A DNA stretch of 64,000 bases, from positions 86,859,789 to 86,923,788 of the forward strand of contig CM053271.1 of the NCBI GenBank assembly GCA_028583415.1, written 5' to 3'. Under the pieces are notes generated by a model, which was given only the letters and a program-made list of their open reading frames with translations, had not been told where the DNA came from and searched no databases. Of this stretch, positions 54,601 to 64,000 are shown piece after piece. Origin of the DNA: Protea cynaroides. Its lineage: Eukaryota > Streptophyta > Magnoliopsida > Proteales > Proteaceae. The position numbers and the translations under genes were made by a program. Positions within the stretch are counted from its first letter, which is position 1, and each line of letters starts with the position of its first letter.

Positions 54601-56096
54601 ACGAAGTTTGATAACACTGATTCCAATTTCTCAATGATATCCCACGATCGAGACAATTGGCTGATATTCTTTTCAATAATCCATATTTGTAGCAATGAAA
54701 AGGGGCTGGGGAAAGCTTGAACCCAATTCCTACAGTGATGAATATAAGCGCAATCCTCCACCAATCATTTCATTGGTCCTGAGATCCTGAAAGGTACAAT
54801 AAGAGGGGTAAAAGGTAGCAACACAATTAAGAGATTTAATTAGTTGACTGATAGATAAAAGATTAAGAGGAAAATTATGTACATGTAGGACTGAGGGTAA
54901 AGACAGACTGGTTAAGGGAGACATGACCATGCTGAGAGGCAGTAGTAGAAGACCCATCAGCAAGGTAAACGGTAACAGGTTTATTGGTTTCATGAAGAAA
55001 TGAAAAGACAGAGGACTCACAAATCATGTGATAGGTGGCTCCCGAATCAAAGATCAAAGGATGAGGAGATGTGTAGGAAAGGAGGGCAGATGTACTTGTA
55101 TGAGCCAAAGTGGCAGTAAAAGAAGGACCACTAATCTCAAGGTTTTGAATCCTTCGAAGAAAAGCCTCATACTGATCAGAAGATGGAGTAGGTGTAGATG
55201 GTGGAAAATTGGCAGCCGAGGATGCATCATCAATGGTAACAGTAGTCACCAAATTATCCTCCCATTCAGGACGACCAAATTTATCCCAACAGGCATTAGC
55301 AGTGTGGTTGGGTTTGTCGCAATGAGTATAGAAACGGGTAGACTTATCAATTGAATAACGGCCATAACCACGTCCACGACCACTACCACGATAAGAGCTA
55401 CGACCCCTAGAGGTGGAACCCCGACCACGGCCAGCAAACAAGGCAGTTGTATCTTTTGGGGAAGTGTCGAACTGGAGAACCAAACGTTGGAGGTCTCACT
55501 TAGAGTAGGTATGGAAGCATCAGCAAAGAGCTGGCTCTTCACAGCTTGATACTCAGGAAAAAGGCCAGCCAGAAACTTGGCCACATAAAATTCAGATTGG
55601 TGGTCTTCAGTTTATTGATATCAGTGGTAAGAGGCTGCACTGCCTGGATCTCTTTAATGGAGCCTTTGAAGCTTCCATAGTAATCAGTCCAGGATTTGTC
55701 ACTCATGGAATAAGTAAACATCCTCTCATAGAGGTCATAAATCCTAGAATCATTCTTATCTTGGCCATAGGTCTCTTTTAGATCAGTCCATATGGCCTTA
55801 GCAGTATCATAAAACATCACAGTAAACAAGATGTAAGGCTCAATACTATTCCATAACTAAGTTTAAACCATGAAATTATCACGAAGCCATGTATTATATG
55901 TCTTCACAGATTCTGGATCCTTAGAATCATGGTCAGGTGCATCATCAAGCAACAAGAACAGTTTCTCTTTAGAGAGAATGTAGGCTTTGATAGCTTGAGT
56001 CCATAGAATGTAATTCGACACCCCTTTCAATTTCACAAAGATAATCTGAACTTCTGAAGGCTTGTAATCAATCATCATAACTAGTAAATAACACAA
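54601..56096 (-). pseudogene. Co-4 gag and protease
   Basis: Gag starts MMIDYKPSEVQ (about 56080) with YILWTQAIKAYILSKEKL, then WTDLKETYGQDKNDSRIYDL and YERMFTY, an Arg/Gly-rich region, a zinc knuckle whose first Cys is Tyr (FYTHCDKPNHTANACW), and the protease LIFDSGATYHM. Several frame breaks near 55860, 55560 and 55480. Confidence 0.8.
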
Positions 56097-56501
56097 CCAA
56101 GCAATGCAAATTAATTGTTCTACTTTAACCCAGTTCAGCCAACCAGTTGGCCAAGAAAATAAGGCTCAAAGAGAAGCAAAAGAAGATGGAGGTAGTGGGG
56201 TTACACAATATATATCTATCTTTGCACAAATAAAAATCTCAGTTCAGCCAACTGAGTGGCCAAAGGAATTATGGCTCAAGAAGAGTGGCGATAAGATGAT
56301 AGGTGGTAAAAAAATTTTAATTACTGCTTACCACATAGACAATAAAAAGATGATCAAGATGTTATCGATCACACATGAACAACATAGTAGTAGGTACAGC
56401 AAATCTTAATCATCTAGAACACCAAGAAAAATCAATACATAGGTAGAGCAAAAATATCAAAGGCCTATCAAACCAAGTGTTGATAATAGCCAAGATCTAA
56501 T

Positions 56502-56513
56502 GCTTTGATACCA
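56502..56513 (-). other. Primer-binding site of Co-4
   Basis: TGGTATCAAAGC on the - strand, directly next to the LTR; one base different from the usual initiator-Met site. Confidence 0.85.
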
Positions 56514-56901
56514 TTTAACAAAACCACATGAACAAAGTACTAAACCAGAAAAACTAATGAACAAGAAAAAGAGAGTTGAAGAAAAAGAAGAAGAGAGTGA
56601 GAGAGAATCACAAAAACAAAAAAAAAAGGTTGGTGTCTTGATCTGTAACTCTCCCTTCAGTCCAGAACTTATATTTATAAGTAAAAAATAGAATCCATTA
56701 CATTAGGAAGTCTCCAAAAATAAAGAGAATAAAATAAGGAACAAAATATAACTGAATAAGGAAACAAAAAATGAGAGAAAATAGGAAAGAGAGGAGCCAG
56801 TTAATGTCGCTGGCTCTAATCACTGCCAACGACAATTGTTGGTCCTTGATATGGGCTGATCGTTGTCAATATGGGCCTGTGTAGCCTGTGTAATGTTAAC
56901 A
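56514..56901 (-). repeat. Co-4 5' LTR
   Basis: 388 bp; pairs with 51265-51639. Inner end reads TTTAAC where the other copy has TGTAAC. Confidence 0.9.
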
Positions 56902-56906
56902 GGTAT
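56902..56906. repeat. Target duplication of Co-4, right (GGTAT)
   Basis: Perfect match with 51260-51264. Confidence 0.93.
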
Positions 56907-58079
56907 GATAATAGGCCTGTCTTCCTGAAGACTAGGCTCCCCTTGAAGATGGATAGCGGGGTAGTAAGGAAGGTCTTCATAGAATATAACATCCATAGAG
57001 ACGAAGGTACGGCGGGTATACAGCGAGTAGGTGGGTGGTAACATTTATAGCATTTCTGGGTTAAAGAGGAGCCCAAGAAAAGGCAACGGAAACCACGGGG
57101 TTCAAGTTTTCTTGTAGAGCGGTGGTTGCACACATAGCATATGCAGCCAAAGAACTTAGGAGGAACAGTATGAGAGGCATCACCAAGAAGGTGTAAAAGA
57201 GAGTGATGATCCAAAACTGGGGTCGGGACGTGGTTGATAAGGTAAGCATAAGTACGGCATCACTCCAATATTGTGGTGGCACATATGTACGAGGCACTTC
57301 AAAGAGATAGTGATTCTTTCTTTCAACCACTCCATTCTAAACAGGAACATTCACACAACTGGTTTGGTGCAAGATACCATTATCTACTAGATATCTTTGA
57401 AACCCTCCATCAAGATACTCTCTACCATTGTCACTTCTGAGAATCTTTAAGGAAGCTTGAATCTAAGTCTTAATCATCTAGTAGAACTGACGAAAACACT
57501 GAAACACTTCAGTCTTATTATGCAAAAAATAAACCCAAGTAGTTCTGGAATAACAATCTATAAAAGTAACAAACCAACAATGTCAGTAATTAAATTTGCT
57601 CTGGTTAGTCCCCAAACATCAGAATGAACTAAATGAAAAAGAGTACTACTGCGTGTAAATGTAAGACTATACGAAGAACGAGTTTGCTTAGCCAGAATAC
57701 AAGCTTTGCAAAAAAAACTCGTCTCGTTTACATTTATTTGCTAAAAAGGGAAAAAACTCACTAAAATATTAAATAAGGGATGCCCGAGCCGCTGGTGCCA
57801 TTGTAGGAGATTAGAGGATGCCGAATAGAGTTAGTGTACTAGACTTGGGGAAATACAGATTACCCTGCATCCTACCACATCCAATCATTCTCTCTATTTA
57901 CATATCCTGAAATAGACAATAAGAAGGAAAAAACGTAAATTTGCAGTTTAAAGCAAAGATAATACTACTAATAGACATAAGATTGATATTAAATTTTGGA
58001 ACATAAAGAACAAACTACAAAGCTAGAAAAAGAGTGCATTGGATGGAACATTTCCCTGATACAGAGGGGAGAGTCACAT
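56907..58079 (-). pseudogene. Co-3 integrase
   Basis: On the - strand: TTWVYFLHNKTEVFQCFRQF, ILRSDNGREYL (second Asp), NGVVERKNHYLFEVPRTYVP (Glu) and the end PPTR with FYEDLPYYPAIHLQGEPSLQ. The protein then continues at 51259 (MPLLPLQGETPKP). Several stops. Confidence 0.78.
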
Positions 58080-59273
58080 CTACCACACGAATAGTATTAA
58101 TTTCAAGATTAGGAAAGTACTAATGAAATAAGCTATTGTTACCAGCCATGTGGTCCGTAGCACCAGAGTCAATAATCCAAGGATTACAGACCATTGACGC
58201 ACAGTGTCCACTGAAACACATACCTGAACAAGCAAGGTGAGAACTTGGAGTGGTAGAGGTAGGAGCAGTAACAGATGGCAGTCTGGAAGTAGCAGCAGAG
58301 GGTGGCTGGAGTAAACGACTAATTGCCTAAAGAATCTGATTGTCTTGCAGTGGAACCGTGGGATCAGCAACCTGATGAGCTTCAGTCTGATGTGCTTGCG
58401 AGCCCTTAAAAGTCTTATTTTTCTACATAAGTTTGTCGCGTCTCTTGGCTTCAAAGTCTGCTAGTTTCCCATGGAGTTTCCAGCATGTGTCTTTCGTGTG
58501 CCAGGGTTAACCACAATGCTCACATTTCACTATATCTCTGGATGCAGTAGGACCCTTGGGAGGTGGAATAGACGTCTGGAGGGCAAACCTATCAGGAACA
58601 GAAGGTAATAACCTAGTAGCTCTCCTTTGGTCTTCAAGTTGAACCATAGCATATGCCTACTCTAGAGTAGGGAAAGCATCCTTATTAAGGATTTGTGAGC
58701 GAAAAGGATCAAGCTCAACATTCAATCCTGCCTGAAAGGTATAGGCTCTGTATTTTTTTCCCGTTTCTTAAACAGAGTAGCATCTTCTTCACACTTTACG
58801 TGTATGGAATCATAAAAATCAATGGCCTGCCAATGACTCCTCAACTGAGTATAATATTGTGACACAGTCAACTCCTTTTATGTAGTTCCATGGACATTTT
58901 TTGCAAAGCATAAATTAAGGCATCATTTCCAACCTGAGAATATGTGTCCTTTGTAGATTTCTAGATTTGGGTAGCAGTATCCAATAATAAATATCCCTCG
59001 GCAATGGCAGGTTGCAGGGAGTAGGAGATATTGCATAACTAAGGAATTTGCAGCATTCCATTTATCCAAAGATGCATCTGCAATGATGGGTTTAGTTTTG
59101 GCTCCCGTGAGATAGCTAGATAACCCTCGAACAGTAATAGAGAGTTGAGTAACACGAGACCACATCAGGTGATTACCACCATCAAGTTTTGTGGTATTTA
59201 TCAGAATGATGAGATTATCCATCTTAGAAAACTCAATTCCAGCAGAGGTTACTTCAGAAGACATTGTAATCAC
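58080..59273 (-). pseudogene. Co-3 gag and protease
   Basis: Gag starts MSSEVTSAGIEFSKMDNLII at about 59262, then LDGGNHLMWSRVTQLSI. The knuckle is KCEHCG.PWHTKDTCWKLHG with a stop in it near 58510, and the protease is IIDSGATDHMAG near 58190-58150. Broken by stops and shifts. Confidence 0.75.
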
Positions 59274-59818
59274 AAAAGATTGATAATTTACTAGAAGATA
59301 ACCAACACAATCGATATCTGGTAATAATATTCAATCAACCTTACCAGAGTAATAGAAGAAAAATAGAGAATAGATCTCTGTAATAGAGGTGCCGTGTATC
59401 AATCCTTAGGGAATAAAGGTCACATCCTCAGCAAATTTCGATCTTCATATATGGTCAGTGAAAACTCGATTTAGGCGCTTCATATGATCTCTGTAAAAGC
59501 TTCCAAGCAATAGGGTATAGGGGCTAATAAAATATGTGACTTGACAGAAGATTTTGATTGATTGGGTATAGGGGCTAATAAAATTGCTGCCTCTTATTTC
59601 CTTTATTGTTTCTAATCTGGTTCTATTTTACCTATTGTGATTTCTGATTGCATTATGATTGAATATCATTACCAGGAAAAAAAAATTGTAACTGAAAAAA
59701 GGCCAATTTAGCAATTATGATTGCCGGAACTTGAATGCATTCTTGAAAAAGAAACTATTACATATTTCATGTTTTAATGGTGCATAGGGACTAACAAGAT
59801 TGCTAATAAAGTATATCT
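59274..59818. other. Unassigned; 54-bp tandem duplication
   Basis: The Co-3 5' LTR is expected here but absent. GGGTATAGGGGCTAATAAAA occurs at 59512 and 59566. No gene recognised. Confidence 0.5.
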
Positions 59819-60290
59819 GATTTTTATAGGATAGTCATTCAACCGGTTATGATGTATGGTGTGGAATGTTGGGCAGTTAAGAAACATCATATAAATAAAC
59901 ATAGCGTAGCTGAGACGAGGATGTTGAGATGGATGTGTGGTAAAACTAGGAAGGATAAGATAAGGAATAATCATAGTAGAATTGTTTTGGGAGTAGCGCC
60001 GATACATGATAAGCTATGAGATAGTCGTTTGAAATGGTATGGCCATGTTCAACAAAGGTCATAAGATGCTTTAGTACGGAAGAGTGATTTGATTTTGATT
60101 AAAGGATCCAAAAGAGCCATGGTTAGACCTAAGATGACTATAGGAGACGTGGTGAGGAAAAACATGCATAGCTTAGGCCTTGCTCCAAGTATGATATCGA
60201 ACAGAGTTGATTGGAGGACAAGATATTCATGTATTCGACCCCCTTTAGTTGGGATAAGGCTTCGTTATTGTTGCTGTTGTTGTTGTGTCT
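59819..60290 (+). mobile_element. RTE-1: 3' fragment of an RTE-type LINE
   Basis: C-terminal end of the LINE protein: MMYGVECWAVKKHHINKHS, AETRMLRWMCGKTRKDKIRN, KWYGHVQQRS. The tail has the typical PPLVGIRLR segment and a (TTG)n-like 3' end (GTTGCTGTTGTTGTTGTG). Strongly 5' truncated, with stops. Confidence 0.82.
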
Positions 60291-60408
60291 ATTCTATTTC
60301 ATAGACTCATAAAAGAACAATTATGTGAACCTTGAACCAATTTATTGTCAATGTTTTGTAACTACATTCTTGTCACTTTGTGTCCAAATCTAACATCTCT
60401 TTCTAAGC

Positions 60409-61461
60409 AGCAGAATTCTCCTTGTAAAGCAGGGAAGAAGTAGGGGAGATTCATGGAAACATAAATAAGCTATTTGTTACCCAGCATGATCTGCTCAGAG
60501 AATTAGCTATCTACCAAAGCCAGCAGCAGGGTACAAGATTAAGCATGGAAAGAGAGGATAGCCTTCCCAACATATGGAGGAAGCAAAAGCACCAGCTTCG
60601 TAATATACGCCTTGTTTCTATCCAGACAGGTTTCCTCACCTGTTTTCTTTTATGATAAACTGCTGGTTGGCAGTGTTATCTATTTTTTATTTATAACTTA
60701 TAGCTTATGGTTTGCAGGTAAAATGTTTTCCGCAAACTGATACCACGTGCACTTCCCTAAAGCTGAGGTTTTAACTTTGGACTGCTTTGCAACAAACTAC
60801 AGTCTACCCCCATTTATGAAGAAAATGAAGAAGCTGAAGGTTCTCATCATTGTCAATCATGGGCACTACTATACCACTAAGTTATTCAACAAAGGTTGGT
60901 TACTTGTCCTGTTTAAAAAGAGTTAGATTAGAGAAGGTTGTGGTCCCTTCCCTCGGTGAAATCAAGAAGCCATTGAAGAACTTGCAGAAGATATCATTGT
61001 TCATGTGTGAGGTTCCCAAAGCCTTGAGTAGCTGCAACTTTAATTTCCCCTTTATGTTGCCAAATCTTGTCGAGATTCACATTGACTATTGCAATGATCT
61101 AGAAGAATTGCCTCAAGGAATACGTGATCTTGCCCATGTAAAGAAATTAAGTTATTACCAACTGTCATGAATTATCTGCACTACTAAAGGGAATTGGATG
61201 TATGAGAGATTTAGAGGTGCCAAGGCTGCATATACGTACGAGATTGTCTAAATTAGCTGACTCACTAAGAGAACTCCAGAAGCTAAGGTTTCTCGATATA
61301 TCTGACTGTATGGGATGAAGCTTCCAAAATGGATTGGTGAGCTAGGCAATTTGAGATCGCTCAACATGAAAGGATGTTCAAAACTTAGAGAACTGCCTGA
61401 TTCAGCCATGAATCTTATGCATCTAGAAAATGTGATCTGTGACGATGAGGTGAAATATACA
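60409..61461 (+). pseudogene. ADR1: RPW8/ADR1-type helper NLR, linker and LRR part
   Basis: First exon (60409-60627) reads LFVTQHDLLRELAIYQSQQQ, then QLRNIRLVSIQTG. A predicted intron at 60628-60719 follows (GTTTCC...TTTGCAG; about 90 bp). The LRR region continues with KMFSAN, NYSLPPFMKKMKKLKVLIIV, PLKNLQKISLFMCEVPKALS, MLPNLVEIHIDYCNDLEELP, LRELQKLRFLDISDCMG and ends LENVICDDEVKYT. This is the C-terminal half of the RNL whose NB-ARC lies at 28405-29297. A stop after KMFSAN and several shifts are present. RTE-2 cuts it at 61461. Confidence 0.82.
61441..61461. repeat. Target duplication of RTE-2, left
   Basis: GACGATGAGGTGAAATATAC-type sequence at the end of the RNL exon; an imperfect copy lies at 62878-62899. 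Confidence 0.7.
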
Positions 61462-62877
61462 GCAATAACAAAGCCTTATCCCAACTAAATGGCATCGGCT
61501 ACATGGATCTTTGTCCACCAATCACCTCTGTTAGAAGTCATACTTGAAGCAAGGCATAAGCTATACATGTCTTTCTTCACTACCTCCCCTAGAATCTTCT
61601 TAGGTCTGTCCCTAGCTCCTTTAGGTCCTTCATTTTGAATCAAGTCACTCTTTTGTACGAGGGGATCTAATGGCCTCCGTTGAACATGGTCATACCATAT
61701 CAAACAACTTTCTCGTAGTTTATCATATACCAGCGCTACTCCCAAATCAGCTCTAATACGATCATTTCTTACCTTATCCTTCCTAGTTTTGCCACACATC
61801 CATCTTAACATCCTTATCTCAACTAGACTAAGTTTATCTATATGTTGCTTCTTAACTACCCAACAATCTGCACCACACATCATAGTCCGTCAAATGACTG
61901 TCCTATAGAATTTTACTTTAAGTTTAAAGGGAATACGCCGATCACACAACACTCCAGACACACTTCTCCACTTCATCCATCCTATTATAATCATCTGTGA
62001 TACATCATCATCTATATCACTTTCTTTGTTTATGATTGAACCTAAATACCTAAAATAATCACTTTGTTGTATCTCTCTCACGAATATTCACCACCTCATT
62101 ATCCGTCCTTGTGTGACTAAAGTTACACACCATATACTCCGTCTTTGTTCTACTTATCTTATAACATTTTGATTCCATTATTGATGTCCATAGCTCCAAC
62201 TTGGCATTAATCTCTGCTTTTGTCTCATCCACCAAAACAATATCATCAGCGAAAAGCATACACCAAGGAACTTCATCTTGAATGTCTCTGGTTAGATCAT
62301 CCATAATGAGGGCAAATAGATAAGAGCTTAAAGTTGATCCTTGATGTAACCCTATTGTAATTGGGAACTCCCGACCTTGACCCCCTACAGTTTTCACACT
62401 AGTCACCACATTATAATACATATCCTTAACTATGTCCACATATTTTCTTGAAACACTTCTCTTCTCTATTACTTGCCATATTAACTCCCTATGAACTCTA
62501 TCATAAGCTTTTTCTAGATCAATAAAAACCACATGGAGGTCCTTCTTGCCTTCTCTACATCTTTCCATGAGTCTCCTAAACAAGTAAATAGCTTCAGTTG
62601 TGGATCTACCAGGCATAAAATCAAACTAGTTCTCTATAATGGTAGTTTCTTTTCTCAAGCGGGTTTCAATAAGTTTACCACAGTTTCATAGTATGATTTG
62701 TTAGTTTTATGCCTTTGTAGTTAATACAGCTCTGAATATCACCTTTGTTTTTGTAGATCAGAACCACAATACTTCTCTTCCATTTATTTGGCATTTTCTT
62801 TGTGCTCATAACTTTATTGAACAACTTAGTTAGCCAAGATACCCATGTATTCGTAGGCTCTTCCAAACTTCTATTGA
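61462..62877 (-). mobile_element. RTE-2: 5'-truncated RTE-type LINE
   Basis: Reverse transcriptase domain: NKWKRSIVVLIYKNKGDIQS, FMPGRSTTEAIYLFRRLMER, DLHVVFIDLEKAYDRVHREL, GLHQGSTLSSYLFALIMDDL and the catalytic CMLFADDIVLVDE. The C-terminal segments match RTE-1 (ADCWVVKKQHIDKLS, EIRMLRWMCGKTRKDKVRND). The frame is open over 62059-62616 and 61485-61883, with two breaks. Ends at 61462 with a GTTATTGCTG-type tail. 5' truncation and a ~20-bp imperfect duplication are normal for LINEs. Confidence 0.9.
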
Positions 62878-62899
62878 GACCGATGAGACAAAATATACA
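62878..62899. repeat. Target duplication of RTE-2, right
   Basis: GACCGATGAGACAAAATATA, then CA; imperfect copy of 61441-61461. The RNL frame then reads WV and a stop. Confidence 0.65.
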
Positions 62900-64000
62900 T
62901 GGGTTTAAATTTGTCCAATCTGAAATTAATGTAGGACAAGTCCCTAACTCAACAAATTAGAAACCAGCCCCACAGGAGGATTGATCACTAACATAACCAA
63001 TAGGTACATCAATGCACATCTCACAGATTAGCAAGCAAAATATTGACTAAACAATGCAATTACAACCTGGCCACAGGGAATCGGAATAACCAGAAAATTA
63101 GTCTGGCTTAGATCTGTCAAATCATTAGTTAGATGGGGCTGAAATTATGATCGAATGTAGGGTTTGATGAGAAAGAGATCATACCAGAAATTGAGCTTGA
63201 TATGATGGTCAGATATGGAGTTAGTGAACTTGGATCAGGTAGCAAGATATTACATGAACAGTATATCGTGAATAATGAAAAAAAAAAAAAAAAAAAAAAA
63301 AGGAAAAAAACTAAAACCTTAGGAGTCCCACAGCCTTGGAAACCAACTTAACATTGCAATGGCAAGCTTTCTTTATTCTTAAATCATCCCTGCCTTGTCC
63401 CCTTTCATTCATATAATAGCCAAAGGCTTTGGTTACAAAAATAGAAAATAACCAATGGCAACTCTTGTTAAACTAGTCTTCTCAAAATAGTTATTCCAAA
63501 AATATTAGAAACTCTTGAAAAATCTTCTAGGTAATGGCTAAACAAAGACTTGCCAAAACTGAAAATAGAATTTAAGAAAGAAAGTAAGAAAGAGGAAACT
63601 TTCAGAAACATAAGTTACTAAGACTGAAAATAGAAACAACCAAAAATAGAGAGTAAATAACTTTAGAACGTAAATATCTTGGACAGCCCGCAAGGATCTT
63701 CTAGAAGAGCAAGACTGGTCAAGATTCTGTTCTCTAGCTGTCCTACATTTGTCCAGCTGTGGCTGGGCTAGTTGGCTAGGCTAGCCATAGGAGGTTTGGG
63801 CTTCCCTTGGCCCTCGCAAACAAAGGTGATACCATTCACCTGAACAGTACTACGTGGTCCAGAGATTGACCTGATAATTTTGATCTGCATCAGCTCTCCC
63901 TCACTTAAAATAAACTCATCCACGAGTTTCATAAGAATTAGCTCAGTGGGGTCATCATACATCTTTCCTTGATATTGAAAATCTGGTTATGCTTGAAAAT
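62900..64000. other. No recognisable gene
   Basis: Poly-A run of about 23 at 63279-63301. An open frame 63768-63962 on the - strand (MQIKIIRSISGPRSTVQVNG) shows no family I can name. AAATAGAAA-rich stretch at 63540-63660. Confidence 0.4.

Larger units (their letters stand above)
51265..56901 (-). mobile_element. Co-4: complete Ty1/copia element nested in Co-3
   Basis: 5,637 bp with LTRs of 375 and 388 bp, GGTAT duplication, primer site, gag, protease, integrase, RT and RNase H in copia order. LTRs look roughly 90 percent alike by eye. Confidence 0.92.
49083..59273 (-). mobile_element. Co-3: Ty1/copia element split by Co-4
   Basis: 3' LTR 49083-49315, pol 49380-51259, then Co-4, then integrase, protease and gag from 56907 to 59273. 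The 5' LTR was not found. The protein is continuous across Co-4 once that element and one GGTAT are removed. Confidence 0.8.

Noticed and set aside
59274..59560. Co-3 5' LTR
   Set aside because: No sequence matching the 3' LTR (TGTTGAATC...GCAACA) and no primer site were found here.

Overview
The window is plant nuclear DNA. Three things show this: a flowering-plant helper NLR gene of the RPW8/ADR1 type broken into parts, a cyclophilin-40-like first exon with a plant splice donor, and dense nested LTR retrotransposons, RTE-type LINEs and MITEs typical of angiosperm heterochromatin. I cannot name the species. Almost nothing is an intact host gene; most coding sequence is decayed transposon sequence.

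Layout. 1-19660: a Ty3/gypsy chromovirus (Gy-1, + strand, Tekay/Del-like) whose integrase is split by a second member of the same family (Gy-2, - strand, 4532-16482) with a perfect 5-bp target duplication AGTAC. Gy-2 has two LTRs, an initiator-Met primer site, gag, pol, a chromodomain and, between primer site and gag, a gene on the opposite strand with its own 5' intron. 19882-22610: remnant of a Ty1/copia element (Co-1, Tnt1-like) with a 3' LTR. 22611-28400: mostly non-coding, with a CYP40 exon-1 fragment, MITE-like hairpins and a 231-bp tandem duplication.

28405-62900: the RPW8/ADR1-like NLR pseudogene. NB-ARC exons lie at 28405-29297 and LRR exons at 60409-61461, both on the + strand. The conserved protein breaks off at 29297 and appears to resume at about 60409. 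The 31 kb between holds nested transposons on the - strand. Copia Co-2 (3' LTR 30304-30580, pol to 32797, gag resuming at 48883) is split by a 16-kb LTR element with no recognisable pol (LE-1, 32798-48882). LE-1 holds an organelle-like block, a gypsy 3' end (Gy-3), a 3.7-kb unit with inverted LTR-like arms (IR-1, 39915-43605) carrying a gag-like gene and a 111-bp tandem array, and a Tourist-like MITE. Next comes copia Co-3 (49083-59273), itself split by copia Co-4 (51265-56901, TSD GGTAT). RTE LINE 3' fragments lie at 59819-60290 (+) and 61462-62877 (-); the second sits in the last recognisable RNL exon between imperfect ~20-bp duplications.

The most unusual signals are: (1) the antisense, apparently spliced gene in the Gy-2 leader; (2) clusters of GGTCGA-type words about 95 bp upstream of the TATA box in two divergent LTR lineages and again ahead of the antisense gene; (3) a short Cys-containing reading frame in all four LTR copies with many synonymous changes; (4) the inverted-LTR unit IR-1 with a near-perfect 5-bp duplication. 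All identifications come from reading translations and motifs by eye; no database search was run.
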